From NCBI GenBank assembly GCA_030428865.1, contig JAUIEK010000001.1, positions 62,001 to 126,000 on the forward strand: a stretch of 64,000 bases of DNA, read 5' to 3'. Shown here in pieces: positions 25,967-35,448 of the stretch; positions within the stretch are counted from its first letter, which is position 1; each line of letters opens with the position of its first letter. The notes under the pieces were generated by a model that saw only the letters and a program-made list of their open reading frames with translations, did no database searches and had not been told where the DNA came from. The stretch comes from Bacteroidia bacterium. GTDB lineage: Bacteria; Bacteroidota; Bacteroidia; Flavobacteriales; Flavobacteriaceae. The position numbers and the translations under genes are program-made.

Positions 25967-26425
25967 TTACATATTATTTGCTGCAGACTCTACTGCTTTT
26001 TCAATTCGGTTATAAGAAGCGCATCTACAAATATTACCATGCATGGCTTCTCTTATTTCTTCTTTTGACGGATTTGGATTTTCCTCTAAAAATGCTGAAG
26101 CTGTCATTATTTGACCTGCTTGACAGTATCCACACTGTGGAACATCTAATTCTTTCCAAGCTTTTTGAACGGGATGAGAACCATCTTCTGAGAGTCCTTC
26201 AATAGTAGTAATGGATTCTCCTTGAATCATAGATACAGGCATAGAGCAGCTTCTAACTGCTGTCTTACCCAAGTGAACAGTACAAGCTCCGCATTGAGAT
26301 ATGCCACAACCAAACTTAGTCCCCAATAAGTTTAGCTCGTCTCGTAAAACCCATAGCAAAGGAGTATCAGCATCTACACTTACTGTAAGGTTTTTTCCAT
26401 TAACGTTTAAGGTGTAATTTGGCAT
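25967..26425 (-). CDS. 2Fe-2S subunit of the molybdenum hydroxylase
   Basis: This 152-residue protein carries both clusters of the family. The plant-ferredoxin type is at the N-terminus (CGISQCGAC, with a further Cys at about residue 60), and the second is in the helical C-terminus ([10 protein letters not shown] and NICRCASY). It passes electrons from the molybdenum centre to an external acceptor. It lacks a signal peptide and is probably exported by piggyback on the Tat signal of the large subunit. It lies 12 bases upstream of the large-subunit gene. Confidence 0.92.
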   Translation of the reverse strand: MPNYTLNVNGKNLTVSVDADTPLLWVLRDELNLLGTKFGCGISQCGACTVHLGKTAVRSCSMPVSMIQGESITTIEGLSEDGSHPVQKAWKELDVPQCGYCQAGQIMTASAFLEENPNPSKEEIREAMHGNICRCASYNRIEKAVESAANNM

Positions 26426-26485
26426 TTGATTTTGATTTTGAATGCTTTAAGTTACAAAAAAAATCAAATAGCTAAATCAATTACT

Positions 26486-28729
26486 TTAGAGTCTAACGCT
26501 CAACGATGCTTTGGCAAAAAATGGAGTTCCTGGTGTAAAGTGAATTTCCGTAACAGGTTCTATTTCATTTTGTAATCGAGAAGTTGTTTCAAATTGAGTT
26601 TCGTTCCAATCAACATCAAAAAGATTTTCTATAACCATACCAAATGTTATATTTTTGTATGTATAGTTCACGTTAATATCATTCACAAAATATCCTTTGG
26701 CTACAATTGAATTATCTTCATTTGCAGGTCTATTATCTAAATAACGAAACCGAAATCCTCCTGAAAACCCTTTAAAATTAGTTGCAGAGAGTCCTCCTGT
26801 TATCGTAAAATCTGGGGCCAATGGAATATAGTCTTGACCTGCCATTTCATCTACGCTACGAGCTACTGTGTATGTAGCATCAGAATCAAAGTATAACCAA
26901 TCGGTTAATTGAAACCGCAGACCTAAATCTAACCCATAACGCTCTGATTTTCCCGAAGGTTCTATAACTCCTGCATCACCAACATATACAAATTCTTCTT
27001 CTGAAAACAGATACCAAAAAGCTGTGTTAAAAACCATGTTTTTTAAGGGCTTCCATATTGTACCAACGTCAGTTCCATAAGCTCTTGGCAGAATATTATT
27101 AGCATTTTCTTGTAAAACTACTCTAGCATCGTTTGAATGAAAACCTATTCCTGATTTTAAAAAAAACTGAACATTATCTGCAGCATTATAAAAAAAGTTA
27201 AGTTTTGGATTTACAATGGTTTTAGTATTAGAAAGCGTTTGATAACTTGAACTTAACTTATCTACATATTGAAAGTTAAAATAGTCTAAACGAAAGGCTG
27301 GATTTATTACAAACTTTCCAAAATCTATTTTAGAATCATAAAAAGCATAGATATTTGTTTGCTGTACATCTCCTAATTGTGTCTGTTCCAACGTTTCTGT
27401 TCTGTTTCTAGTTTTGCTAAGTTCTATATTGTTTACGTTATCTATTCTGGCTCCAATACCTTTTTTGTTATGAAACTGTATGTTTCCTTTATCTATCTGA
27501 CGCTTTAATTCTGAATTAAACCCATAAATTTCTCTACTTTCTTTTTGCTTAATTTGATCTCCATTTATTGGGTCTTCCAAAAAGAAAGTAAAATTGGAGT
27601 ACAGCTCAAAATCATATTTTGAATAATACACATTTGTATGAATTGTAGCGTTGTTCTCTAAATTCTTAAGATGTTGTAGATTTACATTAAACCTTGATGT
27701 TCTTCCTCCCTCAGTGTCATCTATTGACCCAAAACGAGTAATATTTCCATTGTCAACTTCTCTTTGAGGTATTTGCCCAGAAGCATCCCATTTACTTGTA
27801 AAATTGGATATAGCAACCGTAACTTGATCTAAATTGTTCAATATTGTATGGTATTTTCCAAATATATTTATTCTATTAAAATTTTGAGGAGATTCAAACG
27901 GACCATCCGTTTCAATATATTCTAAAGCCACGTACGACTTGCTGGTATTAGTTGGCTCTAATAAGTTAAACATTCCAAGAGTTCGTAGTGTATTAAAATC
28001 TCCTACTTCTGCTTTTATTACGTTTTGATTAATTGATTTTTTAGTTGAAAAGTCTACAAAACCTGCTGTGTTAAAATCTCCTTTATCAGCATAATAAACT
28101 CCTTTTCCGAAGTTAATTTTCTGAATCGTTTCTGGTATCAAAAAATGCAAATCACTATAGCCTTGACCATGGGCATGAGATACCATGTTTACAGGCATTC
28201 CGTCTACAGATAATGCTACATCTGTACCGTGATCTACATCAAAACCTCTTAAAAAGATTTGTTCTGCTTTTCCTCCTCCTGCATGCTGACCTATGAAGAG
28301 CCCTGGAACTTTTCTTAGTATTTCTTGAGAAGAGTTTACTGGATTTACTTTTAAATCTAACTTTGCTATAGTTTGTAGTGGATCCAACTCATTTGCTATA
28401 ACCAATTCATCTAATTCAAAAACTTTGGTTTCTAGTTGAATTTTAACGTCTTTTTGAAGATCCTTGTTTTCTACAATTAATTTATATTGCTTATACCCTA
28501 ATAATCCTATTTGTATTGTGTCTCCTTTTCTAACATTTGCTAAAATAAATTTTCCCCCTTTATCTGAATGTGCATGACTGTTTGTCTGTTTATCAAAAAC
28601 ATATGCATTTTCTAAAGGATTGTTTTCAGAATCAAAAACATATCCTTGCAATGTTCCTTGCGTTGTTTGTGCAGTTATAAAGTGAATTGTAGTAACAAAT
28701 AAAAAAGCTAATAAAAGAAGTTTTTTCAT
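26486..28729 (-). CDS. TonB-dependent outer-membrane receptor
   Basis: This 747-residue receptor has a signal peptide (ending FITAQ) and a carboxypeptidase-like beta-sandwich domain (GTLQGYVFDSENNPLENAYV). A plug domain follows (EILRKVPGLFIGQHAGGGKAEQIFLRG), then a 22-strand barrel ending in a phenyl-like Leu-Ser-Val-Arg-Leu strand. The plug has a His-rich loop (VSHAHGQGYSDLHF), which may contact a metal or a metal complex. The gene lies just upstream of the molybdenum hydroxylase genes on the same strand, 60 bases away. Its substrate is unknown. Confidence 0.9.
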   Translation of the reverse strand: MKKLLLLAFLFVTTIHFITAQTTQGTLQGYVFDSENNPLENAYVFDKQTNSHAHSDKGGKFILANVRKGDTIQIGLLGYKQYKLIVENKDLQKDVKIQLETKVFELDELVIANELDPLQTIAKLDLKVNPVNSSQEILRKVPGLFIGQHAGGGKAEQIFLRGFDVDHGTDVALSVDGMPVNMVSHAHGQGYSDLHFLIPETIQKINFGKGVYYADKGDFNTAGFVDFSTKKSINQNVIKAEVGDFNTLRTLGMFNLLEPTNTSKSYVALEYIETDGPFESPQNFNRINIFGKYHTILNNLDQVTVAISNFTSKWDASGQIPQREVDNGNITRFGSIDDTEGGRTSRFNVNLQHLKNLENNATIHTNVYYSKYDFELYSNFTFFLEDPINGDQIKQKESREIYGFNSELKRQIDKGNIQFHNKKGIGARIDNVNNIELSKTRNRTETLEQTQLGDVQQTNIYAFYDSKIDFGKFVINPAFRLDYFNFQYVDKLSSSYQTLSNTKTIVNPKLNFFYNAADNVQFFLKSGIGFHSNDARVVLQENANNILPRAYGTDVGTIWKPLKNMVFNTAFWYLFSEEEFVYVGDAGVIEPSGKSERYGLDLGLRFQLTDWLYFDSDATYTVARSVDEMAGQDYIPLAPDFTITGGLSATNFKGFSGGFRFRYLDNRPANEDNSIVAKGYFVNDINVNYTYKNITFGMVIENLFDVDWNETQFETTSRLQNEIEPVTEIHFTPGTPFFAKASLSVRL

Positions 28730-28776
28730 TGATGATTAAACGTTTTAATTTTTAGGTAAATTTTAACGCCAAAACT

Positions 28777-28795
28777 AAGAATAGTAACTATTCTT
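28777..28795. promoter_or_regulatory. inverted repeat upstream of the TonB receptor gene
   Basis: AAGAATAGT-A-ACTATTCTT is a perfect 9-1-9 inverted repeat 48 bases before the receptor start. It may be an operator or a 5' leader hairpin. Confidence 0.35.
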
Positions 28796-28872
28796 CTATC
28801 CCTGATTCAATCTTAATTTTTTGTTAATGTTTTTGGTTGGGTTTTCCTAAAATTTCTTTCTCCTTAAAACAT

Positions 28873-28899
28873 AGAAGCCACAACAATATTGCAGCTTCT
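28873..28899 (-). terminator. possible ssb terminator
   Basis: A 6-bp stem (AGAAGC with GCTTCT) has a 15-base loop and is followed by a short T-run on the minus strand. It lies about 20 bases after the ssb stop and is weak. Confidence 0.4.
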
Positions 28900-28921
28900 G
28901 TATTTTAAAAAAGTATCGGCT

Positions 28922-29257
28922 TTACTTACTTCCCAACATCAATAATTCGTTACAAACAACTTCTGTAACAAATCTCTTTTCGCCTTCTTTTGTTTCATAA
29001 CTTCTAGAAGTTAGCTTTCCTTCTATCATAACTTCGCTTCCTTTTATCAAGTATTTTTCAATTATTTCAGCAGTTTTATTCCAAGCAACAATGTTATGCC
29101 ATTGTGTATCTGTAACTTTTTCTCCTTTTGCATTTTTATACACTTCATTTGTTGCGATAGAGAATTTTACCAATTTTTTACCGTCTTCTAGAGTAATTAC
29201 TTCTGGGTTGTTCCCTAAGTTTCCAATCAACTGTACTTTGTTTTTAAGTGTGTTCAT
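28922..29257 (-). CDS. ssb: single-stranded DNA-binding protein, short form
   Basis: This 111-residue SSB consists of one OB fold (LIGNLGNNPEVITL, WHNIVAWNKTAEI, GSEVMIEGKLTSRSYE). It ends LLMLGSK and lacks the disordered linker and acidic DDDIPF-like tip that bind partner proteins in the standard bacterial SSB. It is therefore probably an accessory paralogue, with the main ssb elsewhere. It stands alone and is divergent from a zinc-ribbon gene. Confidence 0.9.
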   Translation of the reverse strand: MNTLKNKVQLIGNLGNNPEVITLEDGKKLVKFSIATNEVYKNAKGEKVTDTQWHNIVAWNKTAEIIEKYLIKGSEVMIEGKLTSRSYETKEGEKRFVTEVVCNELLMLGSK

Positions 29258-29429
29258 TTTATTATTATTTTAAATTAAACAGTTAAGACTTGTCAATTTT
29301 TTGATTTGACAGCACAAAGATGAAACAGGTACTCAACCACAATCGGTTAAGAATTAATTACTTTCGATTGTAAATAATTGCAGTCGTTTACGTTCAAATA
29401 TTTCTTATATTTATCAGGAAACATAATCT

Positions 29430-29780
29430 ATGGAAAATCGAACTTGTTTAGAATGTGGCGAAGTGCTTAAAGGTAGAATTGACAAAAAATTCTGTTCAGA
29501 TTATTGTAGAAATACCTACAATAACAAAATAAATAAGGAAAGTAAAAACTTGATTAGAAACATTAATAATCGCTTAAAGAAAAATCACAAAATCTTATCT
29601 GAGTTAAATACATTGGGTAAAACAAAAGCTTCTAGAAATCGGTTATATGATAAAGGGTTTGATTTTCAGCTTTTCACATCAATATATACTACCAAATCTG
29701 GCAATACTTATTTTTATGTGTACAACCAAGGATATCTTGCCTTAGAAAATGAAATGTATTTGTTAATTAAGCGAGATTAG
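29430..29780 (+). CDS. small protein with N-terminal zinc ribbon
   Basis: This 116-residue protein has a clear zinc-binding start: CLECG, then FCSDYCRNTY (CxxC and CxxxC). A basic helical segment follows, then a short beta-like C-terminus (SGNTYFYVYNQGYLAL). The zinc ribbon resembles DUF2116-type proteins. A nucleic-acid role is plausible, as it is divergent from ssb by 172 bases, but this is inference. Confidence 0.72.
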   Translation: MENRTCLECGEVLKGRIDKKFCSDYCRNTYNNKINKESKNLIRNINNRLKKNHKILSELNTLGKTKASRNRLYDKGFDFQLFTSIYTTKSGNTYFYVYNQGYLALENEMYLLIKRD

Positions 29781-29809
29781 GTAAATTCGTTCTTACTAGA
29801 AAAATAAAA

Positions 29810-30220
29810 ATGGCGCTAAACCGAAAAAAGATTGTAAAATACTTCGTCCCCATTCTTATGTTTTTAGTTGCTGCATTTCAGTTATTTCAAGTAAACAACG
29901 ACGGTCTAACTCGATGGAAAGGAGGGGGTTATGGTATGTATAGTGAAATACATTATTCTTACTATGAAGTTTGGATTACTTACCAAGGAGAAATAAAGGA
30001 AATTAAACATGATGAAAAAATAGAGGGTATTAGTTCTAGAAGATCAAGACGTTTAATTCTAAAAGTAAAATCATTTCCTAATAATAGAAATCTTAGAGCT
30101 TTAGCGAAAATCTTAAAAAAAGATGAGGGTTATCCAATAACAATACAGGTGTGGAAACCTAAAATCAATATTGATAATTTATCATATTCAAGAGTTCTTC
30201 TTAAAGAAATCACAGAATAA
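29810..30220 (+). CDS. single-pass membrane protein of unknown function
   Basis: This 136-residue protein has one N-terminal membrane helix (residues 11-28) and a soluble domain. The domain begins with a striking Gly/Tyr-rich patch (WKGGGYGMYSEIHYSYYEVW) and continues with a basic segment (SRRSRRLIL). I do not recognise the family. The following gene starts 10 bases after its stop, so the pair forms a unit. Similar patches occur near HTTM-type membrane proteins in my recollection, which would suggest an envelope redox or modification role, but this is weak. Confidence 0.6.
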   Translation: MALNRKKIVKYFVPILMFLVAAFQLFQVNNDGLTRWKGGGYGMYSEIHYSYYEVWITYQGEIKEIKHDEKIEGISSRRSRRLILKVKSFPNNRNLRALAKILKKDEGYPITIQVWKPKINIDNLSYSRVLLKEITE

Positions 30221-30230
30221 ATTGATCCCA

Positions 30231-31088
30231 ATGAAAAAATTATTACAAAATCTCAATTTGATCGATATTTCCACTAAAGCACTCTCATTAATATTCTTCA
30301 TATATATTTTTAAAAGTGATTTTCCTCACAGACGCTTTTCAATTTTTTTCTTATTAATTATTATTTTCAGTTTATTCTTTAATCAGAAAATTCTCTCAAA
30401 AATCGTATTTTGGGTATCATCTATTATTATACTTAGTATTGACCTCACAACAAATTGGTATAGGGTAGCTAATCATCATTTTGTTTTATTTTTCTGCTGC
30501 CTTTTATTTTTCTTTGTTCTTAGACAACCAAAACACAAACAGCAAGATTATTTGCAAAATAATGGAAGATCTATTCTTCTGGTTTTACTCTTTTTTGCTT
30601 CTATTCAAAAATTACTTTCTCCGACTTTTATTGATGGTAGTTTTGTTGGGCAATACCTTACTTCTGGTGGCTTTTTTCAACTTATTTTGTCTAAAATTGA
30701 GAGCTGCCAAAATTATATTGCATCAAATCGAACCATTATTACTGAGTTCAATAGCCAAGTTCCAAATGCTACAGAATCAATTCAATTAAATGGAAATCCA
30801 AAAATAATCTCAACAATAAGCCTTATATATACTTACTCAATTTTAATTTTCGAGTCTTTGGTGTTTTATGTTTTTTTAAGGGTTAAAAATTTGAACATAA
30901 GACATTACTTCTTAATAGGACTCATCATAGCCGTTTTTATATCTAGGCTTGAATGTGGTTTTTTGAGTTTACTTTGTTTTCTTGGTATAACGCAGTGTAA
31001 CGAAAAACAATCAAACTTTAAGTTAATTTATATTTTTCTGATTACCCTCTTTAGTGCCTTGATTGTCTTAAATGTTGGATTCCATTGA
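30231..31088 (+). CDS. polytopic membrane protein of unknown function
   Basis: This 285-residue protein has about eight predicted membrane helices and short loops. One loop, FASIQKLLSPTFIDGSFVGQ, resembles the Lys...Gly patterns of HTTM (vitamin-K-dependent carboxylase-like) membrane proteins, but the catalytic pattern of that family is not visible. I start at the ATG at 30231; an ATG at 30171 lies inside the previous gene. It probably works with the product of that gene. Confidence 0.6.
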   Translation: MKKLLQNLNLIDISTKALSLIFFIYIFKSDFPHRRFSIFFLLIIIFSLFFNQKILSKIVFWVSSIIILSIDLTTNWYRVANHHFVLFFCCLLFFFVLRQPKHKQQDYLQNNGRSILLVLLFFASIQKLLSPTFIDGSFVGQYLTSGGFFQLILSKIESCQNYIASNRTIITEFNSQVPNATESIQLNGNPKIISTISLIYTYSILIFESLVFYVFLRVKNLNIRHYFLIGLIIAVFISRLECGFLSLLCFLGITQCNEKQSNFKLIYIFLITLFSALIVLNVGFH

Positions 31089-31157
31089 TAACAGTGAGGA
31101 TAGAATATTGTAAATAGTTAAAAACTAACTGTCTTTTCTCCAAAATTATTGAACTCA

Positions 31158-31625
31158 TTACTTCCAGTTATTTTCTCTCATGCTAAGTGCTGCCTTTAAA
31201 ATATCTTTCTGACTGATTTGTCCAATTAGTTTTCCATTTTCTACAATAGGAAAACGCCTTCTTTTAGAATCTACAAACTTTTCCGCAGCATCAAAAATAT
31301 TCATGTTTTTATCAATTGTTTCTACGTCTATAACCATATTTTTTTCTACTGTATAGTCTCTATCCATGGGCATATTATAGTATTTACTCTTGGCAATATG
31401 CTTAATACAATCTGTTTCAGAAATAATACCAATTAATTCATTTTTATCATTTACAACAGGCCCTCCTGATATTTTATTCTTTGTCAGTATTTCTATCACT
31501 TCATGAATTGTTTGGTTTGCCTTAAACGTAATCAGTTTTGTAGTCATATGGTCCGACACCAAAATTTGTTCTTCTACCTTTGAAATACTTTTGTCTCGCT
31601 TACCTTGAAAACTAATTATTCCCAT
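31158..31625 (-). CDS. CBS-domain pair protein
   Basis: This 155-residue soluble protein consists almost only of two CBS motifs (ISGGPVVNDKNELIGIISETD and RRRFPIVENGKLIGQISQKD), which bind adenine nucleotides and usually regulate a partner. No catalytic domain is attached. It is divergent from the M28 peptidase gene. The regulated partner is unknown. Confidence 0.82.
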   Translation of the reverse strand: MGIISFQGKRDKSISKVEEQILVSDHMTTKLITFKANQTIHEVIEILTKNKISGGPVVNDKNELIGIISETDCIKHIAKSKYYNMPMDRDYTVEKNMVIDVETIDKNMNIFDAAEKFVDSKRRRFPIVENGKLIGQISQKDILKAALSMRENNWK

Positions 31626-31725
31626 ACGTTTGATTTTTGATTTGACTAAAGTTACTGATTTTAAACAATTTGCAATACTATGTGTATCATTTTTTATTTA
31701 TTACTTTTATGAAAACTCAATCATA

Positions 31726-34017
31726 ATGAAAAAATTTAGTGCTTTTTTTGCGATCCTGATTCTTTGCTCAGCTGCTTTTTGGGGATTCTATGATTTAATG
31801 CCGCATCAAGTTAAAGAAGCAAAATCTTCATCAGATTTTTCGATAGAAAATGCACTGTCTCATTTAAAGTTAATTTCAGAAAAACCACATGCTGTAGGAA
31901 CAATAGAACACAAAAAAGTTCAAAAATATTTGTTTGATGAGCTTGAAAAAATGGACTTAAGCCCTAGTATACAATATCAAACAGCTGCCAATAATAAGTG
32001 GTTTGCAGCTACAACAGTTGAAAATATTGTGGCTCGGATAAAAGGAACAGATAACGAAAAAGCTTTATTGTTACTATCTCATTATGATTCTAACCCACAT
32101 TCTTCAAAAGGAGCAAGTGATGCTGGCTCTGGAGTTGTTACTATTTTAGAAGGTGTTAGAGCCTTTCTTGCTGCTGATAAACAACCAAAAAACGACATTA
32201 TTATACTTTTTTCAGATGCTGAAGAGCTTGGCCTTTTGGGCGCTAAAGCTTTTGTAAATCATCATCCATGGGCAAAAGATGTTGGTTTAGTGCTTAATTT
32301 TGAAGCACGAGGAAGTGGTGGTCCTAGCTATATGCTTATGGAAACTAACGGTAAAAACGAAAAATTAATAACGTCTTTTTTAGCTGCTAATCCTAAAAAT
32401 CCTGCCGCCAATTCACTTATGTATAGCGTGTATAAAAAGCTGCCCAATGATACCGACTTAACTGTTTTTAGAGAGGATGCTAACATTAACGGATTCAATT
32501 TTGCTTTTATTGGCGATCATTTTGACTATCATACTGATCAAGATTCTTATGAGCGTCTAGATAGGGAAACACTGCAACATCAAGCAGATTATTTGTCAGC
32601 GATGTTGAATTATTTTTCTTTTCATGATTTATCCAGCCTTGATAGCGATACTGATCATGTTTATGTGAATTTTCCTGTTATTAAAATGATTCATTTTCCT
32701 TTTTCATGGGTTTTGCCCTTTCTTATTGCATGTTCTCTGCTATTCTTATTCCTTGTTTTTTGGGGTATTGGTTTAAGTCGATTGCAATTAAAAAATATTT
32801 TAGTGGGTTTTATTCCTGCTATTCTAGCTCTTGTTCTGGGTAGCCTTCTTTCTTATTTTTTGTGGAAACTTCTTCTAGTGGTTTATCCTTCATATAATGA
32901 TGTGCTTCATGGATTTACTTACAATGGCTATTGGTACATTGGTGCTTTTTCTTTCTTAACGCTTTCTTTAACATTTTTTATCTATAAACCATTTTATAAA
33001 AAACACGAAGCGATCAATTTGTTTATTGCTCCTATTTTTATATGGCTTTTAATAAATTTCTTGCTTTTAAATAACTTTACAGGAGGTGCCTTTTTTATTA
33101 TTCCCGTTGGTATTGCGTTATTAATTCTAGGTATAGAAATCTTTAAAAAAGACAGAAGAAAACAAAAGACTCTTCTTTACGCTGTATTGTCAGTTCCTAG
33201 TCTTTACATATTTTCTCCTATGGTCGTGCTATTTCCTGTAGGATTAGGATTAAAAAATCTTTTTATTAGCTCCATCTTTATAGCTCTGCTATTTGGCATC
33301 CTTCTTCCTGTTCTTTCTAAAGAAAAGATTAGAAAAAAAGTAGCACGTTTAGCTTTTTTATCCGTAATAATTTTCTCGGTTATTGCTACTCTTAAAAGTG
33401 ATTTTACTGTTGATCAAAAAAAGCCAAACAGTCTTGTTTATATCGAAGATAATAATGAGGCCTTTTGGGCAACATATAATCATGTTCTAGACGATTACAC
33501 AAAACAAAAACTAGGAGAAACCCCTAAAAAAGGAATCATTGAAAGTGCATTAACAAAAAGCAAATACAATACACCTATTCGATATTTTTCCGACGCTACA
33601 ATTAAAAACATTCCTAAATCTATTATTTCAATTGTAAAAGACACAGTTATTGATAAGAACAGAAATATTCGTGTACTAATTCACCCTCAAAGAAAAGTTA
33701 ATAAGTATGAGTTGAGTGTATTAGATTCTTTAACTTTCTATTCTGCAAAAGTAAATGGAGCATCTATAAACAAAGACCGTTCTTTCACAGCAAGTAAGGG
33801 TTCTTTCTTAATTTATCACATGGGAAATTCTGATGGAAATCTTGATTTTTCTTTCGAAATCAGTAATGAGGTAAACCCTACAATTATTGTAAATGAAATT
33901 TCTTACGATCTTCTTAAAAATCCTCAATTTGAAATACAGCCTAGATCAGAAAAAATGATGCCCATGCCATTTGTTACTAATGACGCCATTATGTGTATAC
34001 AAAAAATAGAATTATAG
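31726..34017 (+). CDS. M28 family metallopeptidase with membrane domain
   Basis: This 763-residue protein has an N-terminal membrane anchor (residues 5-25) followed by an M28 zinc-aminopeptidase domain. The metal and catalytic residues are visible as His/Asp in LLSHYDSNPHSSKGASDAGS, the Glu pair in FSDAEELGL, a Glu in NFEARGSGG and a C-terminal His in YHTDQDSYE. About eight membrane helices follow, then a soluble C-terminal domain. I use the ATG at 31726; the upstream ATG at 31630 would add an unusual second hydrophobic leader. The layout resembles eukaryotic ER metallopeptidase 1. Confidence 0.85.
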   Translation: MKKFSAFFAILILCSAAFWGFYDLMPHQVKEAKSSSDFSIENALSHLKLISEKPHAVGTIEHKKVQKYLFDELEKMDLSPSIQYQTAANNKWFAATTVENIVARIKGTDNEKALLLLSHYDSNPHSSKGASDAGSGVVTILEGVRAFLAADKQPKNDIIILFSDAEELGLLGAKAFVNHHPWAKDVGLVLNFEARGSGGPSYMLMETNGKNEKLITSFLAANPKNPAANSLMYSVYKKLPNDTDLTVFREDANINGFNFAFIGDHFDYHTDQDSYERLDRETLQHQADYLSAMLNYFSFHDLSSLDSDTDHVYVNFPVIKMIHFPFSWVLPFLIACSLLFLFLVFWGIGLSRLQLKNILVGFIPAILALVLGSLLSYFLWKLLLVVYPSYNDVLHGFTYNGYWYIGAFSFLTLSLTFFIYKPFYKKHEAINLFIAPIFIWLLINFLLLNNFTGGAFFIIPVGIALLILGIEIFKKDRRKQKTLLYAVLSVPSLYIFSPMVVLFPVGLGLKNLFISSIFIALLFGILLPVLSKEKIRKKVARLAFLSVIIFSVIATLKSDFTVDQKKPNSLVYIEDNNEAFWATYNHVLDDYTKQKLGETPKKGIIESALTKSKYNTPIRYFSDATIKNIPKSIISIVKDTVIDKNRNIRVLIHPQRKVNKYELSVLDSLTFYSAKVNGASINKDRSFTASKGSFLIYHMGNSDGNLDFSFEISNEVNPTIIVNEISYDLLKNPQFEIQPRSEKMMPMPFVTNDAIMCIQKIEL

Positions 34018-34019
34018 TG

Positions 34020-35447
34020 CTACCTAACTTCAGTAACACGTAGAGTGTTTACCATTCCTCTTTCTTCAACAGGCATTGAAGTTAGATTAATCACAAAATC
34101 GCCTGGCTTTACATAACCTAAATCCTTAATTGTTTGGTTGATATCTTCTACTGTATGATCTGTACTTAAATTTTCATCATAATAGTAAGCACGAACACCC
34201 CAAAGTAAATTTAATTTTCCTAAGATTCTTTTATCTGTAGAGAATGCTAAAACAGATGTATGAGGCCTCCAAGCAGAGATTTGAAAAGCTGTATATCCAC
34301 TATTGGTTAATGTGCAAATTGCAGCCGCACCAATGTTGTTTGCCATTAACGCTGCATGGTGGCACACCGATTTTGTTATGAAACGATTTGTTCTTATATG
34401 TGGAGCATCATGTGGCACTTTTATAAGAGATGAATCTTCTATGCTTACAATTATTTGCACCATTTTTTGAATAACTCGGACAGGATGTTTCCCGACAGAT
34501 GTTTCTCCAGACAGCATTACTGCATCTGCTCCATCAATAATTGAGTTTGCTACATCATTCACTTCTGCTCTGGTGGGAACAGAATTTTCAATCATGGTTT
34601 CCATCATTTGTGTAGCAATAATAACCGGTATTCTTGCTTTTTTAGCTCTCAGCACTAGTTTTTTCTGAATCAACGGTACTTCTTGCATCGGAATTTCTAC
34701 TCCCAGATCACCTCTGGCAACCATTAACCCATCACAGTATGGTATGAGAGCATCTATGTTTTCAACTGCCTCTGGCTTTTCTATTTTAGCGATAACAGGA
34801 ACTCTGTATTCTGAGTTCTGATCTATCAAATCTCGAAGCATTCTAAGATCTTCAGGCGTTCTTACAAAAGACAACGCAATCCAATCTATATTTTGCTCTA
34901 TGGCAAACAAGGCATCTTTTCGATCTTTCTCTGTTAATGCAGGAAGAGAGACATTTGTATTTGGTAAATTCACTCCTTTTTTAGAGCTGAGCACTCCTCC
35001 AACAAGTACTTTTACTTTTACAGTTGATTTTTTATCTGTTGAGAGCACTTCAAAATGCAGCTTACCATCATCTACTAAAATATGCTCTCCCTTTTTAACA
35101 TCTTTTGGAAAGTTTTGATAGGTCATATAGGCTTTTTCTCTTGTTCCTACACACTTTTCCGTTGTAAAAACAAAAGTATCTCCAGCTACTAATTCAACAC
35201 TATCTTCCATCACTCCCACACGGAGTTTAGGTCCTTGTAAATCAGCAAGAATAGCTACGTTGTATCCTTTTTCTTCATTAATTTCTCGAATCTCTTTTAT
35301 TTGCCTTTTAACCGTTTCATGATTAGCATGAGAAAAGTTGATTCTAAACACATTAACTCCCTCAGTTGCTAGTTGAGTAAGTATTTCTTTTGAATTTGTA
35401 GCAGGCCCTAATGTGGCAACGATTTTCGTTTTTTTATACAACCCCAT
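34020..35447 (-). CDS. pyk: pyruvate kinase
   Basis: This 475-residue glycolytic enzyme converts phosphoenolpyruvate and ADP to pyruvate and ATP. It has the N-terminal KTKIVATLGPAT start, NFSHAN, the active-site KIEKPEA and MVARGDLGVEIP motifs and the C-terminal domain. It follows the IPExxxVDY gene directly and ends the acpP-fabF-rnc operon. Confidence 0.96.
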   Translation of the reverse strand: MGLYKKTKIVATLGPATNSKEILTQLATEGVNVFRINFSHANHETVKRQIKEIREINEEKGYNVAILADLQGPKLRVGVMEDSVELVAGDTFVFTTEKCVGTREKAYMTYQNFPKDVKKGEHILVDDGKLHFEVLSTDKKSTVKVKVLVGGVLSSKKGVNLPNTNVSLPALTEKDRKDALFAIEQNIDWIALSFVRTPEDLRMLRDLIDQNSEYRVPVIAKIEKPEAVENIDALIPYCDGLMVARGDLGVEIPMQEVPLIQKKLVLRAKKARIPVIIATQMMETMIENSVPTRAEVNDVANSIIDGADAVMLSGETSVGKHPVRVIQKMVQIIVSIEDSSLIKVPHDAPHIRTNRFITKSVCHHAALMANNIGAAAICTLTNSGYTAFQISAWRPHTSVLAFSTDKRILGKLNLLWGVRAYYYDENLSTDHTVEDINQTIKDLGYVKPGDFVINLTSMPVEERGMVNTLRVTEVR

Positions 35448-35448
35448 A

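Noticed and set aside
30171..30231. Upstream ATG start for the polytopic membrane protein
   Set aside because: It would overlap the preceding gene by 50 bases and add a polar N-terminus. The ATG at 30231 is spaced normally.
31100..31140. Small repeat AGTTAAAAACTAACT as a terminator
   Set aside because: Only five base pairs and no T-run directly after it.
31630..31725. Extended N-terminus of the M28 peptidase
   Set aside because: It adds a second hydrophobic stretch before a normal anchor and crowds the divergent CBS gene promoter.
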